Positions 9,990 to 21,617 of a DNA stretch of 64,000 nucleotides are shown here, in pieces. The stretch spans positions 243,501 to 307,500 of the forward strand of contig RPFO01000436.1 in the NCBI GenBank assembly GCA_009746045.1. The letters are read 5' to 3'. Origin of the DNA: Mesostigma viride (lineage: Eukaryota; Streptophyta; Mesostigmatophyceae; Mesostigmatales; Mesostigmataceae). Each line of letters begins with the position of its first letter. Positions within the stretch are counted from its first letter, which is position 1. Under the pieces are notes generated by a model. The model ran no database searches and was not told the DNA's origin. It saw only the letters and a list, made by a program, of their open reading frames with translations. Position numbers and translations under genes: made by a program.

Positions 9990-12900
9990 GCCAGCCATAA
10001 TTTCAATGCACAAGGATACACATTTCCATCACCATTCATCTTCATCTTCCTGAACGACTCGAAAACGCGGAAAAGATAACGGCAGGCTCGAGCTACCGTG
10101 GTCCGGATTCTCCCGATTTCTGGCCTGCGCTGGTTGTCTCCTTGATATTAGATTGGTTGAATATAGATAGTTCGTTTTCGGCTAGGAGGCGTGGCCTTTG
10201 CATGACGGGCAAGAGGATTTCAGCCGTGGGCAACCAAGCACACATGTCGTCGGGCTAGTCCGACGAGTGCGCACGTGAACCGGCACTCCCGGTCACACAC
10301 GACACCATAGAGATAGTCAGCTGCACCGCCTCATGTCGGCGAAACCCATAGTTCCATCGGAATCGTTTCAGCGGCCGGCATTTCCTCTCCGCGTTTCCTC
10401 AACCTCGTTTTCAGGATCATACTCATCGTTCCTGCATTTTCCTCTTCCACGCAGGTTGTGGCTTTTTTGAAAGCCACGAATGTACCCGGGGATGGGACGC
10501 TTCGGCTGCCTCAATGCCTACACATTCAATACGATGTCCCCCTCTCACCTTCCTCCATCATTCCGCTCACATTGCACTACGTGTCTGTGTTTTGTTCTTT
10601 TTCTTGTTCTCGTTTGTTTTGCTGTTCTTGTCCTTTTTCTTTTACTTTACTGAGGGAGCTAGGCTGGGCTGCGCGCTGTGTGTGCTACTCTCGTGTTTTT
10701 CTGTGGGCACTTGAGAGACTAACCAAGGATCGGGCCCCCCACACGGCAATATCAGCCTTTGCTTTTGTTTACCCTCCCATATCTCTTTACAAACGCCAAA
10801 AAAACACAAAGGCAGGAGCACGGTGACTCATCTGGAACATGAAGAAGGGAAATCTTTTCGTTACAGGAAAGAGGTGTCAAGTATGACAATTGGAAGGCCC
10901 CCCCACTGGGAATCCACATGTTCCGAGTCCATTCAGCTGTGTTGTTAGCCACATCCTGCCCCGGGGAGATGCATCATGGACCACCGCTATCGCGTAACGG
11001 GTGTTACGCAGTGAATATTGACTTACCTCAATATGCTCCGCTCTGGTTCTGTTTGATGTCTTAGCTCTCAGTGCATCTGAATCATCATGAAACACCTTAT
11101 GACTTTCTGGCATGCTCTTACCCTCCACAGAATACGGCAATCCAGTGGCATTGATTACCGGAAGTACACTGCTATTTCTCGGCAGTTCCCCTATCGTATC
11201 TCCTCACAGGCATGGCGGAAGCGTTGTCGCATCAACACGCGCCATAACCATCACTGCAAGGATGACCATACTCTACGTCGCCTCCGGCGCTTACAGCGCA
11301 CGCATTTGTCGCTTACCAACTCCACTCGCCCACACCCCGTAAGCACCCATCGCGTCATTTATGCCATTTACAACCGCAGGTACCCTCAGCGTATCTACGT
11401 TGGCCAGACGCAACGGGATGCCTGGACGCGTTTTCAGGAACATGTCCGAGCGGCACGCCGCCTTCATATTGGCCGCCCTGCCGCCAACGACGACACCCCC
11501 CTACATGGCGCCATGGCCCAATACGGGTGGTGGGATTGGCGAGTCGTCCCCTTGGAACATGTCCCCGGCACCTTTACCGGCGCCGCTTTTCGCAAAGCCG
11601 CAGGGCATCGGGAAACGTTTTGGAAACGAATGTTACATGCATTTCTGCCCCACGGTTTTTGCATTGAAGGCAAGAGTTTCAAAGCTCGGTCTCGCCGCCG
11701 CCCGCCTCCCCTCCGTCCCCGCCCTCTTATGTTCATCCGTGCCTGGCGTCTGAAGCACAATCTCCACCCATATCGCCCCTATCCCCCCAGCGTCACCCCG
11801 GCCCCTCCACCTTCCACACATGTGTCCACCGATCCTTCCCTTTACTCCACCAGTCTCCGCTGCTTACGTCACATGTCTCGGCTTATGCAACGCGGCAACT
11901 TTCATGCATCCTATCTCGAAGCCTGCAGCTTGAAGAAGCTTACCAGCTTACACATTGCCGTCGGGTCGTGCTCCCCAGCTGATCTGCAAGTCCCCCGCTC
12001 CCATGCCACTAGTCTGCGAGGCCTTCTCTCACGTATCATTCGGCACCGTGTCAATGGGAATGCAGATGCACTGCGTCCGCGCCGTTTGCTGATCTCACCT
12101 TTCATTCATGCTGCGATGGATGAGCTGTGTTTGCCACACATTCTGCATTTGCCGCAAGTGCAGGCTGCGATGCCGCTCGTGGTGCGCAACACTTTCGGCA
12201 CTCCCATTGCCGCCTGGCATTACTCTCCCACCTTGGGACAAATGGTTTTCAGCAACGGGAAGGTCAGCCGCGATACAACGCCCACCGAGCTGGCCACCAT
12301 CTTGGCAGGGCCCTGCCCCTGCCAACAACAACGGTATTTCAAGTACCTTGATCCCACCTCACAGCACGTCATGACCGCTGACCTCAGCATCCTGCCGAGC
12401 CACACGCTTGTAGACCTTTTTGCCAAAGGCACCAAGTTTCGGCCGTGGGTCCAGCGCACGTGTGCCAAAGAGGTGAATGCACTGCTCTCCACATCACTGC
12501 GCAAATTCTGCAATGCCATGAGCACGGACCTACAGCTTGCTCCCCTTGCCATGGAACCGTGGTTTCGCGCCGTCATTCACGAATGCAATGCACGTCTCAC
12601 CAGGCTTGATTACCGTCTCCAGCAGGTCCACCGCACCACCTGGCTCAACACCACAGATAAAGCACTTCTTGACCACTTCAAGCAGGACTTTATCATCACG
12701 TGTGTTGACAAGAGTGCCAACAACTTTGCTTTCATATGCAAGAAGCACTACCTTGCTACTTTGCAACACGAGTTGGCGTCCAGCCCTACCTATGTTCAGC
12801 GTGCACAGTCCACCGCCAGTATCACTGCTGCTCATCGGGCTTTTCTGCACAGCCAAAACATTTTTGCTCGGGCATTCCTTAAGCGGCAGCGACGCGCCAC

Positions 12901-14709
12901 CACCACTACGTTCCCATATCTGTATCTCACTCTTAAGCTGCACAAAACTCCTGTTGCTTTGCGCACCATTGCTGCGTCGCATTCAGCCCCACTGATGCCT
13001 CTCTCGAAACTCATCTGCCATGCTTTGAATGCTCTTCTCCCCGAAGCCAATGCATTATGGGTGGAGGTGCTGTCGAATGCCGGGTATGAATGCGCTGGTA
13101 GTTGGATCGTCATAGACTCAGCCCAAGTACGCCTACGCCTTGCCGCCCTTAGCCGTTCTAAGACAGCAGCAGAGAAACGTATACCTATGCCCATAGCCAC
13201 CTATGATTTCACCACTCTATATACCACACTAGATTTGCACGATTTGAAAGCTCGTTTAGATAGCCTCCTTACTCGTCTGTATGCACGTAGGCCTCACGGG
13301 CGCAACCACCTGCACGTGCGTGTTTCTCAGACCAAGCCCACGGCAACGTGGCTCTCAGGGATCGCGGCAGGTGCTATCGTGCGGGATGGTTATAATTATA
13401 TTATCACGAAGGCTGACCTTGTCCATTGGATCTCTTATCTTGTTGATAACACCTTCATCTGTTTTGCGGGCAATGTATACCAACAAGCTATCGGCATCCC
13501 TATGGGCACTAACTGTGCCGGGCTCCTTGCAAACCTCTATCTATACACTTATGAGCTTGCATTCATGGAGAATCTCATTGCCTCAAACGATGATGTTTCT
13601 CATCAGGCGTTTTATCCATACATGTCGATACATTGATGATGTCATCGCTTTCGACAACCCTGATTTCGCAACCCATTTGTATATCACCGCTGGTCTGCCT
13701 GGCATCTACCCGCAAGCGTCCCTCACATTAAAGCTCACGTCGGAGGATACTCATTGCAATTACCTCGATCTTAACATTACCCATAACAAGAAGGGCTGGC
13801 GTACGGCTGTCTATGATAAGCGCAAGGATCCTAAATACCAGCAAATTCCTTTTATTCGTTACCCCGATATTCACAGTCTCCTTTCCCACACAGCAAAATA
13901 TGGTGTTGTTCTTTCTCAGTTACATCGTTTTTCCCGTCTTTGTTCTTATCGTGTTGATTTCATCACGACTCTTGTTGAACTCTTGCAGCGTTTATTGGTC
14001 AAAGACTATGACCGAGCCATTATGCTCCGTCAAGTCCGATGTTTTTTGCAACGTCACCCACATCTGTTCGGTGCTGCCCCTTGGCACAAGCTCTACAAAC
14101 AGGTCGTGGACCGGCTGGATCGCATAGTATCTCCGCACATCTGAACCCTGTGATGCCAGATCTCCTTTGCGGCCGTTCCGAGCTTGGCACTGGATTCGTT
14201 GTCCACATCGTCGCGTCGCTGCCGCAACACGATGTTTTCTGGCATCCGCGGGCTTTTGGTTCCCGCCGCACATTTGAAAGTGCTGTCCTCCGGCTTTTTG
14301 CCTTTGCACCGTGTGCAGTTCTTGGACGTTTGGAATCATGGCATGGCTAACGTGATGACTGACTAGCTAGACCTTTTCAGTGGTTTTCCATTTGCGGGTA
14401 TTTCCTCGTAAATGGTGGGAGAGCGATCGCAGCAATGGTGCTCACCACTAGACACTCCCGGCCAGTTAGGCTCGAAACACACGCCCTGATCAAGCATGCT
14501 GTTTCCGGCCCCACCGTCTAGGTCATCTAGTCGCTCTACACGTAAGCCAGCCATAATTTCAATGCACAAGGATACACATTTCCATCACCATTCATTTTCA
14601 TCATCCTGAACGACTCGAAAACGCGGAAAAGATAACGGCATGCAGGCTCGAGCTACCATGGTCCGGATTCTCCCGATTTCTGGCCTGCGCTGGTTGTCTC
14701 CTTGATATT
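9990..14709 (+). mobile_element. Penelope-like retroelement with N-terminal GIY-YIG
   Basis: The element has direct terminal repeats of about 165 bp (9990-10149 and about 14545-14709), nearly identical apart from a 4-bp insertion and a few substitutions. They match the pseudo-LTRs formed by partial tandem copies in Penelope-like elements. GTGACGTGA at 9981-9989 recurs at 14710-14718 as a 9-bp target duplication (up to 13 bp, given the shared TATT). Between the repeats is a long leader (10150-11086) and one frameshifted ORF. The GIY-YIG domain precedes the reverse transcriptase, the reverse of classic Penelope order. This fits the permuted clade described from green algae and invertebrates (Chlamys/Hydra/Naiad type). 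Confidence 0.88.
11087..14144 (+). pseudogene. GIY-YIG / reverse transcriptase ORF of the Penelope-like element (one frameshift)
   Basis: The first frame runs 11087-13636 (849 codons) and the rest of the protein continues in the next frame to 14144. Residues about 90-110 carry YAIYN and YVGQT, and later RETFW, giving a GIY-YIG endonuclease. Near residue 408 a CPCQ pair and then VMTADLSIL match the cysteine-containing stretch of this clade. Reverse transcriptase motifs follow: YDFTTLYTTLD (about residue 705), IGIPMGTNCAGL, and the catalytic YIDD at 13629-13640, which lies in the second frame. The frames overlap just before YIDD, so a single small indel near 13600 inactivates an otherwise intact, probably recent copy. 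A C-terminal thumb-like region follows (QIPFIRYPDIHSLL). The ATG at 11087 is the first in frame. Confidence 0.88.
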
Positions 14710-14718
14710 GTGACGTGA

Positions 14719-16053
14719 CTTTTACGTCCGTGGAACCTTTGCGGTTTACTTTACCGCTTTGTCTTGGCGCCGCGCCCCGGAATCACGCGTCCGCTGAATC
14801 GTCGGCGGATCTTCTGAATTTGTCCAAGTGCGAGTGCGTTCGCATTTGCGGCAGTGGGCTAAGGGGGGATTTGGGCTACCAGTCGTCACCAGGGCAGTCC
14901 AGGCGCTGGCGCGCGCCACTAAGGCACGGGCCAGGCATGTTGGGCTGGCTGCCGGGCCAGTGGTCACGTGCTCTGCCAGGACTACAACGAGGGGCACCAG
15001 ACTTTGTGGAGAACGACCAGGGCTACACGTGAAACGTCGCGAACGGTCAGCACGCTTTGAGCAGCGGTGCCTGAGATGGCCGGCAATTTAGCCTGTATAA
15101 TTTCTGATTGCGGCAGCGCTTTTTAGTGTTGCAAAATATCTACAAGTTGTTTAGCTTGTGCTTGGAAAGATTTGTTCATGAGATTTGGTTTGTGTCTGGC
15201 AAGCACCTGATCTAACGTTAAAAAGCGCATGCTAGATTTGCGGAACCTTGTTCAGCGTATTTTGGTCGTCACTGGCTGATGTCATGTTGGAAAGGTTAGC
15301 TTGCGCAGGTTAAAAGGATGAACAGTCGGCCATTGTGGTCGTTGTTCGTTCAGTTTTCACTTCACAACGACGCAGTTGTCTTCATGTGATTAACTAGTAT
15401 AAGAACAACCGGGCCGCAACCTCCGTGATGTTTGCGAGATTGTTTTCATGGGTCGAGGCGAGATAGGCATACAAGTTAAGCCTTTTTGGATTTGTCTCGA
15501 GGACAGTCGTCGCAGGGACTACCAGTATGGTAGATTCGCCTGGGCGCTGTCGGTAGCTTAGGGTGAAAGCGGTTGGCTGGGTGTTGGCATACATCCGGAC
15601 AAGGCCAACTTCCGTAAGGAGAGCAGGTAGCGGATGTTCATGGTATTGGACATGCCGGACTTGCTTGCTCAAAGCTAGGCAGGCCAGGGGCTGGAATCAG
15701 CCAGTCCGTTTCTTGTAACTTGATGAACATTGGTTTTGGCTAAAATGTATTCTCAATATTTTATTTGTGAATTCGAATAACAAAATCTTATAATAAAGTT
15801 TATGTCATAAAGGTCGGTAGGAACTGCTCTTGCAACGGGTGGCTGCCAGTGGGGCAGAGCCCACACATCATCTTCCGTGAAAAGGGAGGCCTAATGAGCT
15901 TGGCTGATCTTGTTTGACTATGCTAGGGAGGCATAGAGCCATGTTATTTGGTTCCCTATATATATATACATGTTATTTGGTTCCCTGAATCATAATTGGT
16001 CTTTGCCCGCATGGTAATTGCAGTGGATATGCATTTAGACCGCGCATGGGGCC
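14719..16053. other. No gene identified between retroelements
   Basis: 14735-15090 is GC-rich with short unconvincing frames. 15394-15672 has a 92-codon minus-strand frame (containing LLTEVGLVRMYANTQPTAF) without a recognised homologue. The rest is AT-rich spacer including a short TATATA run near 15960. Confidence 0.5.
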
Positions 16054-18026
16054 AATTAATTAATTAATTAAACTCGTGCTCCCGTTGGGGAGTCACGGAG
16101 CACTGAAGTGCTTTTAATCCCTGTGTGTGCACTACAAGAGAAAGGGCAGAGACCCCCAGTCTCCTTCATGCCAAAGGCATGCCACAGCTGCAATCGGGCG
16201 CGGCTAGCTAAAAGGACAGGCTAACGATCCAGCAAACTGTGGGTGCAATAAGACCCATGTAAGCGGGGCATAACAAGTATAGCGTGGGCAAGTAATCTGA
16301 CCATAGCACGGGCGTAGCATGGCTGTGCTAGGACTAGGCTAAGGCTATGGCTGGTTGTGTACCGTGCGTTGGCGGCACGTGACTAGGTATGTTGGCACAG
16401 CTATAGGCGAACATTCTAGGCATGGCTGCCTTAGCGGCAGTGACTCCAATGGTTACAATTGCTAGGGCTATTGCTATTCTAGCCCGCTGGGGGCGTCCAC
16501 ATCTTGTGGTTGATCATCAGGTCCCCGCCCCTCCAGTACACCTTGGGCTTCTGGGGGTCCTGCTTATGGCGGAGGTATTCCGGCCACAGGTCGCGTCGCT
16601 GCTGTTGCTGAGCGGGGGTCAGGTCGTCATCCAGCGTCCAGGTGAGGTCGTGCAACCTCTTGCGACGAGAGAGGAACCGCTGCTTATCCTCAGGGGAGGG
16701 GAAGGTGAGCAGGACTGGTGGGGGAGCCGCCTTGTCCCGTGAGTGGGGAAGGCGGTGCATGGCACCCACGCAGTTCTACCTCACCTACCAGGCCCATGAG
16801 GGTAAGAAGCTGGTTCTTGAGCTCGTCAGCGAGAGAGGTTGACGTCTCACCTGGCTTCTGGGGGAAGCGACGTAGCACCACGCGGCACTCGCGGCGAGCG
16901 CGGTCGGTGACCTCCCGTTGCTGGGCCTGGCGGTGGTCCTCCAGCTCCTGGAGCTTCGTGGCGATGGCGTCGGTGGTGGAGGCGGTCGCTGACCGCAGCA
17001 GGTCCGCGTAGGAGAGCGGCGGGAGGTCACCAGCATCCTGCCGGGGTGGCTGGGATGCAATGGTGGCCGTCTGCTCCGCTATCTTGGGGACCTGTGTGGC
17101 CAGGCGCGCCCTCGGTGTGGGCGGTGATGGCCTCAAGCTTCTTCATGAGCACGCCGCACTTGCCCTCCACCTGGTTACAGTAAGGCGAGAGACAAGTGCA
17201 GCATGCGTTTCCGAAGCTTGCGCCGCGGTGTGCAGCGTCGTGAACTGGGGCTGGAGCTTGTGGACGACCTTGGTTTCCACATTGGAGACCCGGGCCTCCA
17301 CCGTGTTGAGCGTCGTGTTCAGCGATGTCAGCTTCTCGGCCAGCGGCCAGGTCACGTGCTCCTCCAGCACTGCGCGGATGTCATCCTTGCAGAGGGAGGG
17401 AGCCGAAGGGGCTGGCGGCTGTGCGGGGGCGGGGGCTGTGAGCGCTCTGTGGATGTCGGCGAGGCTGCGCTGGTAGTAGCTGGTCAAGATAAACAGGCGT
17501 TGGCGTGGTTCTTCATAAGTGTAGAGCCAGGACGTGTTGCGGTAGTCGATAGCCGCCCCCCCTTCTGCGGCACGAAGAGCTTCCGTTCCTGTGTGAGGAA
17601 CTGGAGGACCTCGACGACTTCCTGTGGCGACAGGTTCTGCCACTCGAGGAGGGAGAACCTGCTGTCGCCGGGCAAGAATAGGCTCCATTTGTGGCGGTCG
17701 TGGCATGGTTTCTTGGATTCAGGCGAGGCGCTTGGCGATGGGTTTGCTGGCGGTGGGTTGGCGTGCCCAGGCGGCTGGGCAAGAACGATGGCGAGCGGGT
17801 TGGGCTGGGAGCCGGTAAGCTCCTTTTCCAGACCCCGTTTTGCTTTTGGGGTCGTCATAGCTGCTTGTCACGTGATAACTTTGTCAATACTGCGTTTCAG
17901 CCGTAACCGATTATACTGGCGTGTACGTCTGAATAAAGCGCATCGAATGCAAGTGGTCTGACCGAATTTGGGGCTCAGACGCAAAAGATCTGAGCTCCGC
18001 CGTCAGCCATACCGCCGTCAGCCATT
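16054..18026 (-). mobile_element. ORF1-only L1-like retroelement, near full length (F1 tail)
   Basis: Read on the minus strand: leader 18026-17859 beginning GGCTGACGGCGG, ORF1-like pseudogene 17858-16479, about 375 bp of 3' UTR, hairpin CTCCC-CAAC-GGGAG (16092-16079), GCACGAGT and an (AATT)n tail at 16071-16054. No reverse transcriptase lies between ORF1 and the 3' end, an arrangement like mammalian HAL1 half-LINEs. The 5' end directly abuts a LINE reverse transcriptase C-terminal fragment, exactly as at 8693/8696. Confidence 0.75.
16479..17858 (-). pseudogene. L1 ORF1-like RNA-binding protein, frameshifted
   Basis: Four overlapping frames together give an ORF1p-like protein: the start MTTPKAKRGLEKEL, a Pro-rich region, a coiled-coil stretch (LNTTLNTVEARVSNVETKV, near 17300), an RRM-like core (RRECRVVLRRF near 16890, VLLTFPSPEDKQRFLSRRKR near 16700), and a C-terminal domain (LDDDLTPAQQQQRRDLWPEY, then VYWRGGDLMIN). 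In LINEs this protein coats the RNA and acts as a chaperone. At least three frameshifts separate the segments. The same family recurs at 22875, 25631 and 38140. Confidence 0.8.
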
Positions 18027-18029
18027 TTC

Positions 18030-18925
18030 GTTACCCCCCTCGTCGTGGGCCCACTTGGCCTTGTCCATGGGGCCAAGGGGGGAGGCTTCTGCACGGTAGG
18101 CGACAGGCAGTGTCAGGAAGCCAACTCCCAAACAGCTTGAAGAGGGAGTGGATGCGGTGTTCAAACTGGGCTGGGACCACTAGGTCGGCCAGCAACATCT
18201 GGGTGTAGTTCATGGCAGGTCTACCTAGCTTCCTGGGAATGTCCTTGGGGCCAGCCGGCCAGGCCAGGTCAAAATATGCCGCCCGGCTGGTTAGCCAAGC
18301 CTCTGGGGGCCGGCCAGACCAAGGGCAGTGTCGACCTGGCTGGTGCGAGCAAGATGTCCTACAAATGCTATCAATCCTACGCTGCCTACTAATCTCGTCC
18401 GAAATACGAGGCATACCCTGATACAAAGACTCTAATGACCTACGCTTGGAAAACCCTACGTTCAGGACCTGTCGGAGCATCCCCTGTAAACCGTGCCGTC
18501 TAGCTTAGCTGGCAGTGTGTTCGTGAGTGTCCACGCCTCGGCGCCACTACGTGAGCACCGTGAGGACGAGGACCTTGAAGAGCATGCGCTTGCGGTGCTC
18601 GCCCAGGCCCTTCGAGCGCCAGTAGGTGTTGAGCGAACGGAGCCTTAGCCCAGGCCAGGCCGATATGCGGATGATCACATCGTCGTATGTGTCAGGGAGC
18701 ATGCTCCCCACCAGTTTGAAGCGGTCACGGAACGGGACCTCCGCGTCCCGTCGAGCCGGCGCGGCAGCGGTGGGCGACTGGACGGGCCCCAATCACCATC
18801 GCCTCAGTTTTGACACTAATCTCCAGCCCCACCGCCCTCGCCGGCCTCCAGGCCCAGACAGTCCAGCCAGGTCTGAATGTGCTTGGGGCGCGCGATGAGG
18901 GTGGTGTCGTCCGCATAAATCAGGT
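18030..18925 (-). pseudogene. LINE reverse-transcriptase fragment, from YADD to near the C-terminus
   Basis: The minus strand starts at LIYADDTTLIARPKHIQTWL, just past the catalytic YADD context, and proceeds through LAWPGLRLRSLNTYWRSKGL, LYQGMPRISDEI and LVVPAQFEHRIHSL to a cut about 20 codons short of the expected stop, with several frameshifts. It abuts the ORF1 leader at 18026. It is related to 34323-36470 and 9280-9921. Confidence 0.8.
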
Positions 18926-18937
18926 CGGCCACGCAGC

Positions 18938-19395
18938 TATGACGACTCCCAAAGCCAAACGTGGTTTGGAAAAGGAGCTTTCCGGCTCCCAGCAGCCCAA
19001 CCCACTCGCTATCGTCCTTGCCCAGTCGACTGCGCCCGCAAACCCACCGCCAGCAAACCCATCGCCAACTGCCAAGCGCCTCGCCAGCCAGAGCCCAAGA
19101 AACCATGCTACGACAAAAACAAATGGCGACAGTACCTCCGCTACGCATGCTTTACGGTCAGCGGCTGGCTGCGGCTGACCGATCGACGCACACTCGGCGC
19201 CGAGATATGCGGCCAGTACTACGCACAGTCTGCATGAACACAAGCTCCGTGGGCCCGAGGGGCCCATCCCCGCCGACAACGTGGAGGATTTCCTCGCCCT
19301 GCCAGAATTCAACCATCGCATCGCCATCCTCTTCAGCTTCTTCAAGCTAACTGCACGTGACCTCGATGCATGTGAGCCAGGAGGGACGCTCATGA
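18938..19395 (+). pseudogene. ORF1 N-terminal fragment in inverted orientation
   Basis: The plus strand begins MTTPKAKRGLEKELSGSQ, nearly the same start as the minus-strand ORF1 at 17858, and continues for about 140 codons with breaks. It lies head-to-head with the reverse transcriptase fragment, only about 12 bp from the YADD side. This resembles the 5'-inversion structure made by twin priming during LINE insertion, though two separate insertions are possible. Confidence 0.7.
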
Positions 19396-19637
19396 CTAAC
19401 TAGTCTGGTGCAGGTACTTCCCTTTCAGCCACAATTAAGTGCCAGTAGGGGTTAACTGACTCCGGCCTCTGGCGTGCTGTTCCCAGTCGACCTTTAATTT
19501 GCCGCTAACGTATACGTACCTACAGGCGTCTTGCGGTGCATGACCAAGGGTAGGGCAACGGGCATTTTGGAATGAGTGCTAGATAGATCCATCCACCCCA
19601 TACAGACGTCCACTAGTTTATCTCAAATTGGGGAATC

Positions 19638-19700
19638 CAGTGCTCCGTGGTCCCCTAACGGGAACACGCCGAGACTAATTTATTCATTAATAATAGGACT
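19638..19700 (+). mobile_element. Degenerate F1 retroelement 3' end
   Basis: AGTGCTCCGTGGTCCCCTAA, then CGGGAACACGCCGAGACTAA, followed by an ATTTATTCATTAATAATA tail, is a mutated version of the F1 hairpin and tail. 19700-20275 holds no recognisable gene. Confidence 0.5.
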
Positions 19701-20275
19701 CGACCAACTAAAAGCAGCCGGGAAACCTGCGGCCCTGCATGCATGTTGTGAGGGCCGGCGAGGAGCGTTGAACCTACAATCCGATACCAAAATGACAAAA
19801 TTCGTTACGAATCCGTTGCGCAAACGGCAGAAAAATTTCCCGGTATCAGTCAGTTATAGCACCCGGCATTGATGCGGCCGCATCTGCCGTCCATGTACGA
19901 GGAACGTAAACATCCATGAACCACCTGCCATTACCGACCCTAGCAATGCACTCTAAAAAGTGTATTTTCGGGGCCTGCATGATTGCCTGCCCTAGCTGTC
20001 AAAGAATCAAAACTTCATGCCGGCCACGATCGCTAATATTAATTAAGAACAACCTATCAGTATGCGGTTGTACGTGCCTATAGCTGCCTGCCGCTCTTAC
20101 ACTCATTACCTCAATGATGATTCTGAAGAGAGTCCAAGGAGAGTCATGCATTTTAAATAATCAAGTAACGTGCGTGTTTCATGCAACTTGCCCGTTGAAA
20201 CTCTACGGCGGAGCCAATTTTCGGAAGAACCTCACCCTTATGCTTGCAAATTCGGGACAAAATCGGGACCAATTC

Positions 20276-21027
20276 GGTGGATGGATGGATGGATGGATGG
20301 ATGGATGGATGGATGGATGGATGGATGGATGGATGGATGGATGGATGGATGGATGGATGGATGGATGGATGGATGGATGGATGGATGGATGGATGGATGG
20401 ATGGATGGATGGATGGATGGATGGATGGATGGATGGATGGATGGATGGATGGATGGATGGATGGATGGATGGATGGATGGATGGATGGATGGATGGATGG
20501 ATGGATGGATGGATGGATGGATGGATGGATGGATGGATGGATGGATGGATGGATGGATGGATGGATGGATGGATGGATGGATGGATGGATGGATGGATGG
20601 ATGGATGGATGGATGGATGGATGGATGGATGGATGGATGGATGGATGGATGGATGGATGGATGGATGGATGGATGGATGGATGGATGGATGGATGGATGG
20701 ATGGATGGATGGATGGATGGATGGATGGATGGATGGATGGATGGATGGATGGATGGATGGATGGATGGATGGATGGATGGATGGATGGATGGATGGATGG
20801 ATGGATGGATGGATGGATGGATGGATGGATGGATGGATGGATGGATGGATGGATGGATGGATGGATGGATGGATGGATGGATGGATGGATGGATGGATGG
20901 ATGGATGGATGGATGGATGGATGGATGGATGGATGGATGGATGGATGGATGGATGGATGGATGGATGGATGGATGGATGGATGGATGGATGGATGGATGG
21001 ATGGATGGATGGATGGATGGATGGATG
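20276..21027. repeat. (GATG)n array 1, about 187 units
   Basis: An uninterrupted tetranucleotide array of about 750 bp. Open frames read Trp-Met-Asp-Gly or His-Pro-Ser-Ile because four-base units cycle through frames without stops. These are not proteins. Confidence 0.98.
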
Positions 21028-21616
21028 CACTACATTTCGCCACCGCGGAAACCCAATTTATGCGAGAATGTGGTTCCGTCAATACGGCGGGGGTAACAAA
21101 TTCAATAATTTCGAAGTTCGGCACCGTCGGATACCAGTAAAGCAACACTTGTTATCTAGAATCGCGCCATTTGGCATCAATTGGTTAGTTCTGAAAATTC
21201 GATGAAATCTCTAGTCCTTGGTCGAATATTTCCCTCCGATTCCGATGACGAAATTTGAGTACGAATTTCTTAGTACAGTCCACCGTTTTGTTCAGTTCAG
21301 TATATTCCCATGCCGCTTGCTGACCTGACGGAGGCCGAATTCGTAATGAACACTAGCGAAAGTGCGCTCGATACTAAAAATTGCTACTTCCGAGATGTCT
21401 GACAGAATTCCTGCTAGGTCCATGCTTTGGTACTGGACGGATGCTGAAATTCACTGTGGCTCTGTCCGAACGAGGAAAATTGTCAGAAATCTACTCTCGA
21501 TACGAACGTAACGAAATTTCCTAGTATCTGACGCTCGGAGACCTGCCACCGTTTTCCCCTACTAAACCGAACCACATTCCCCGCTAAAAAAGGTGTCCTA
21601 GGCGGCGAAATGTAGT
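21028..21616. mobile_element. 589-bp inverted-repeat element splitting the GATG array
   Basis: Both ends read inward CACTACATTTCGCC and remain similar for about 60 bp, including GAATGTGGTTC. Both flanks are GATG array, so the element evidently inserted into one ancestral array and divided it into arrays 1 and 2. The interior has no ORF of note. The target duplication cannot be read in a repeat target. Confidence 0.7.
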
Positions 21617-21617
21617 G

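Noticed and set aside
9990-10149. Hammerhead ribozyme in the Penelope-like terminal repeat
   Set aside because: CTGAACGACTCGAAAACG resembles the core, but the invariant CUGANGA spacing and a stem II are not seen. A covariance search would decide.
10458-10826. 122-codon plus-strand frame in the Penelope-like leader
   Set aside because: Biased composition, no recognised domain, and it lies in the element's untranslated leader.
15394-15672. 92-codon minus-strand frame
   Set aside because: No recognised family, splice context or neighbouring coding sequence. It could be a decayed element, but support is too weak to call a gene.
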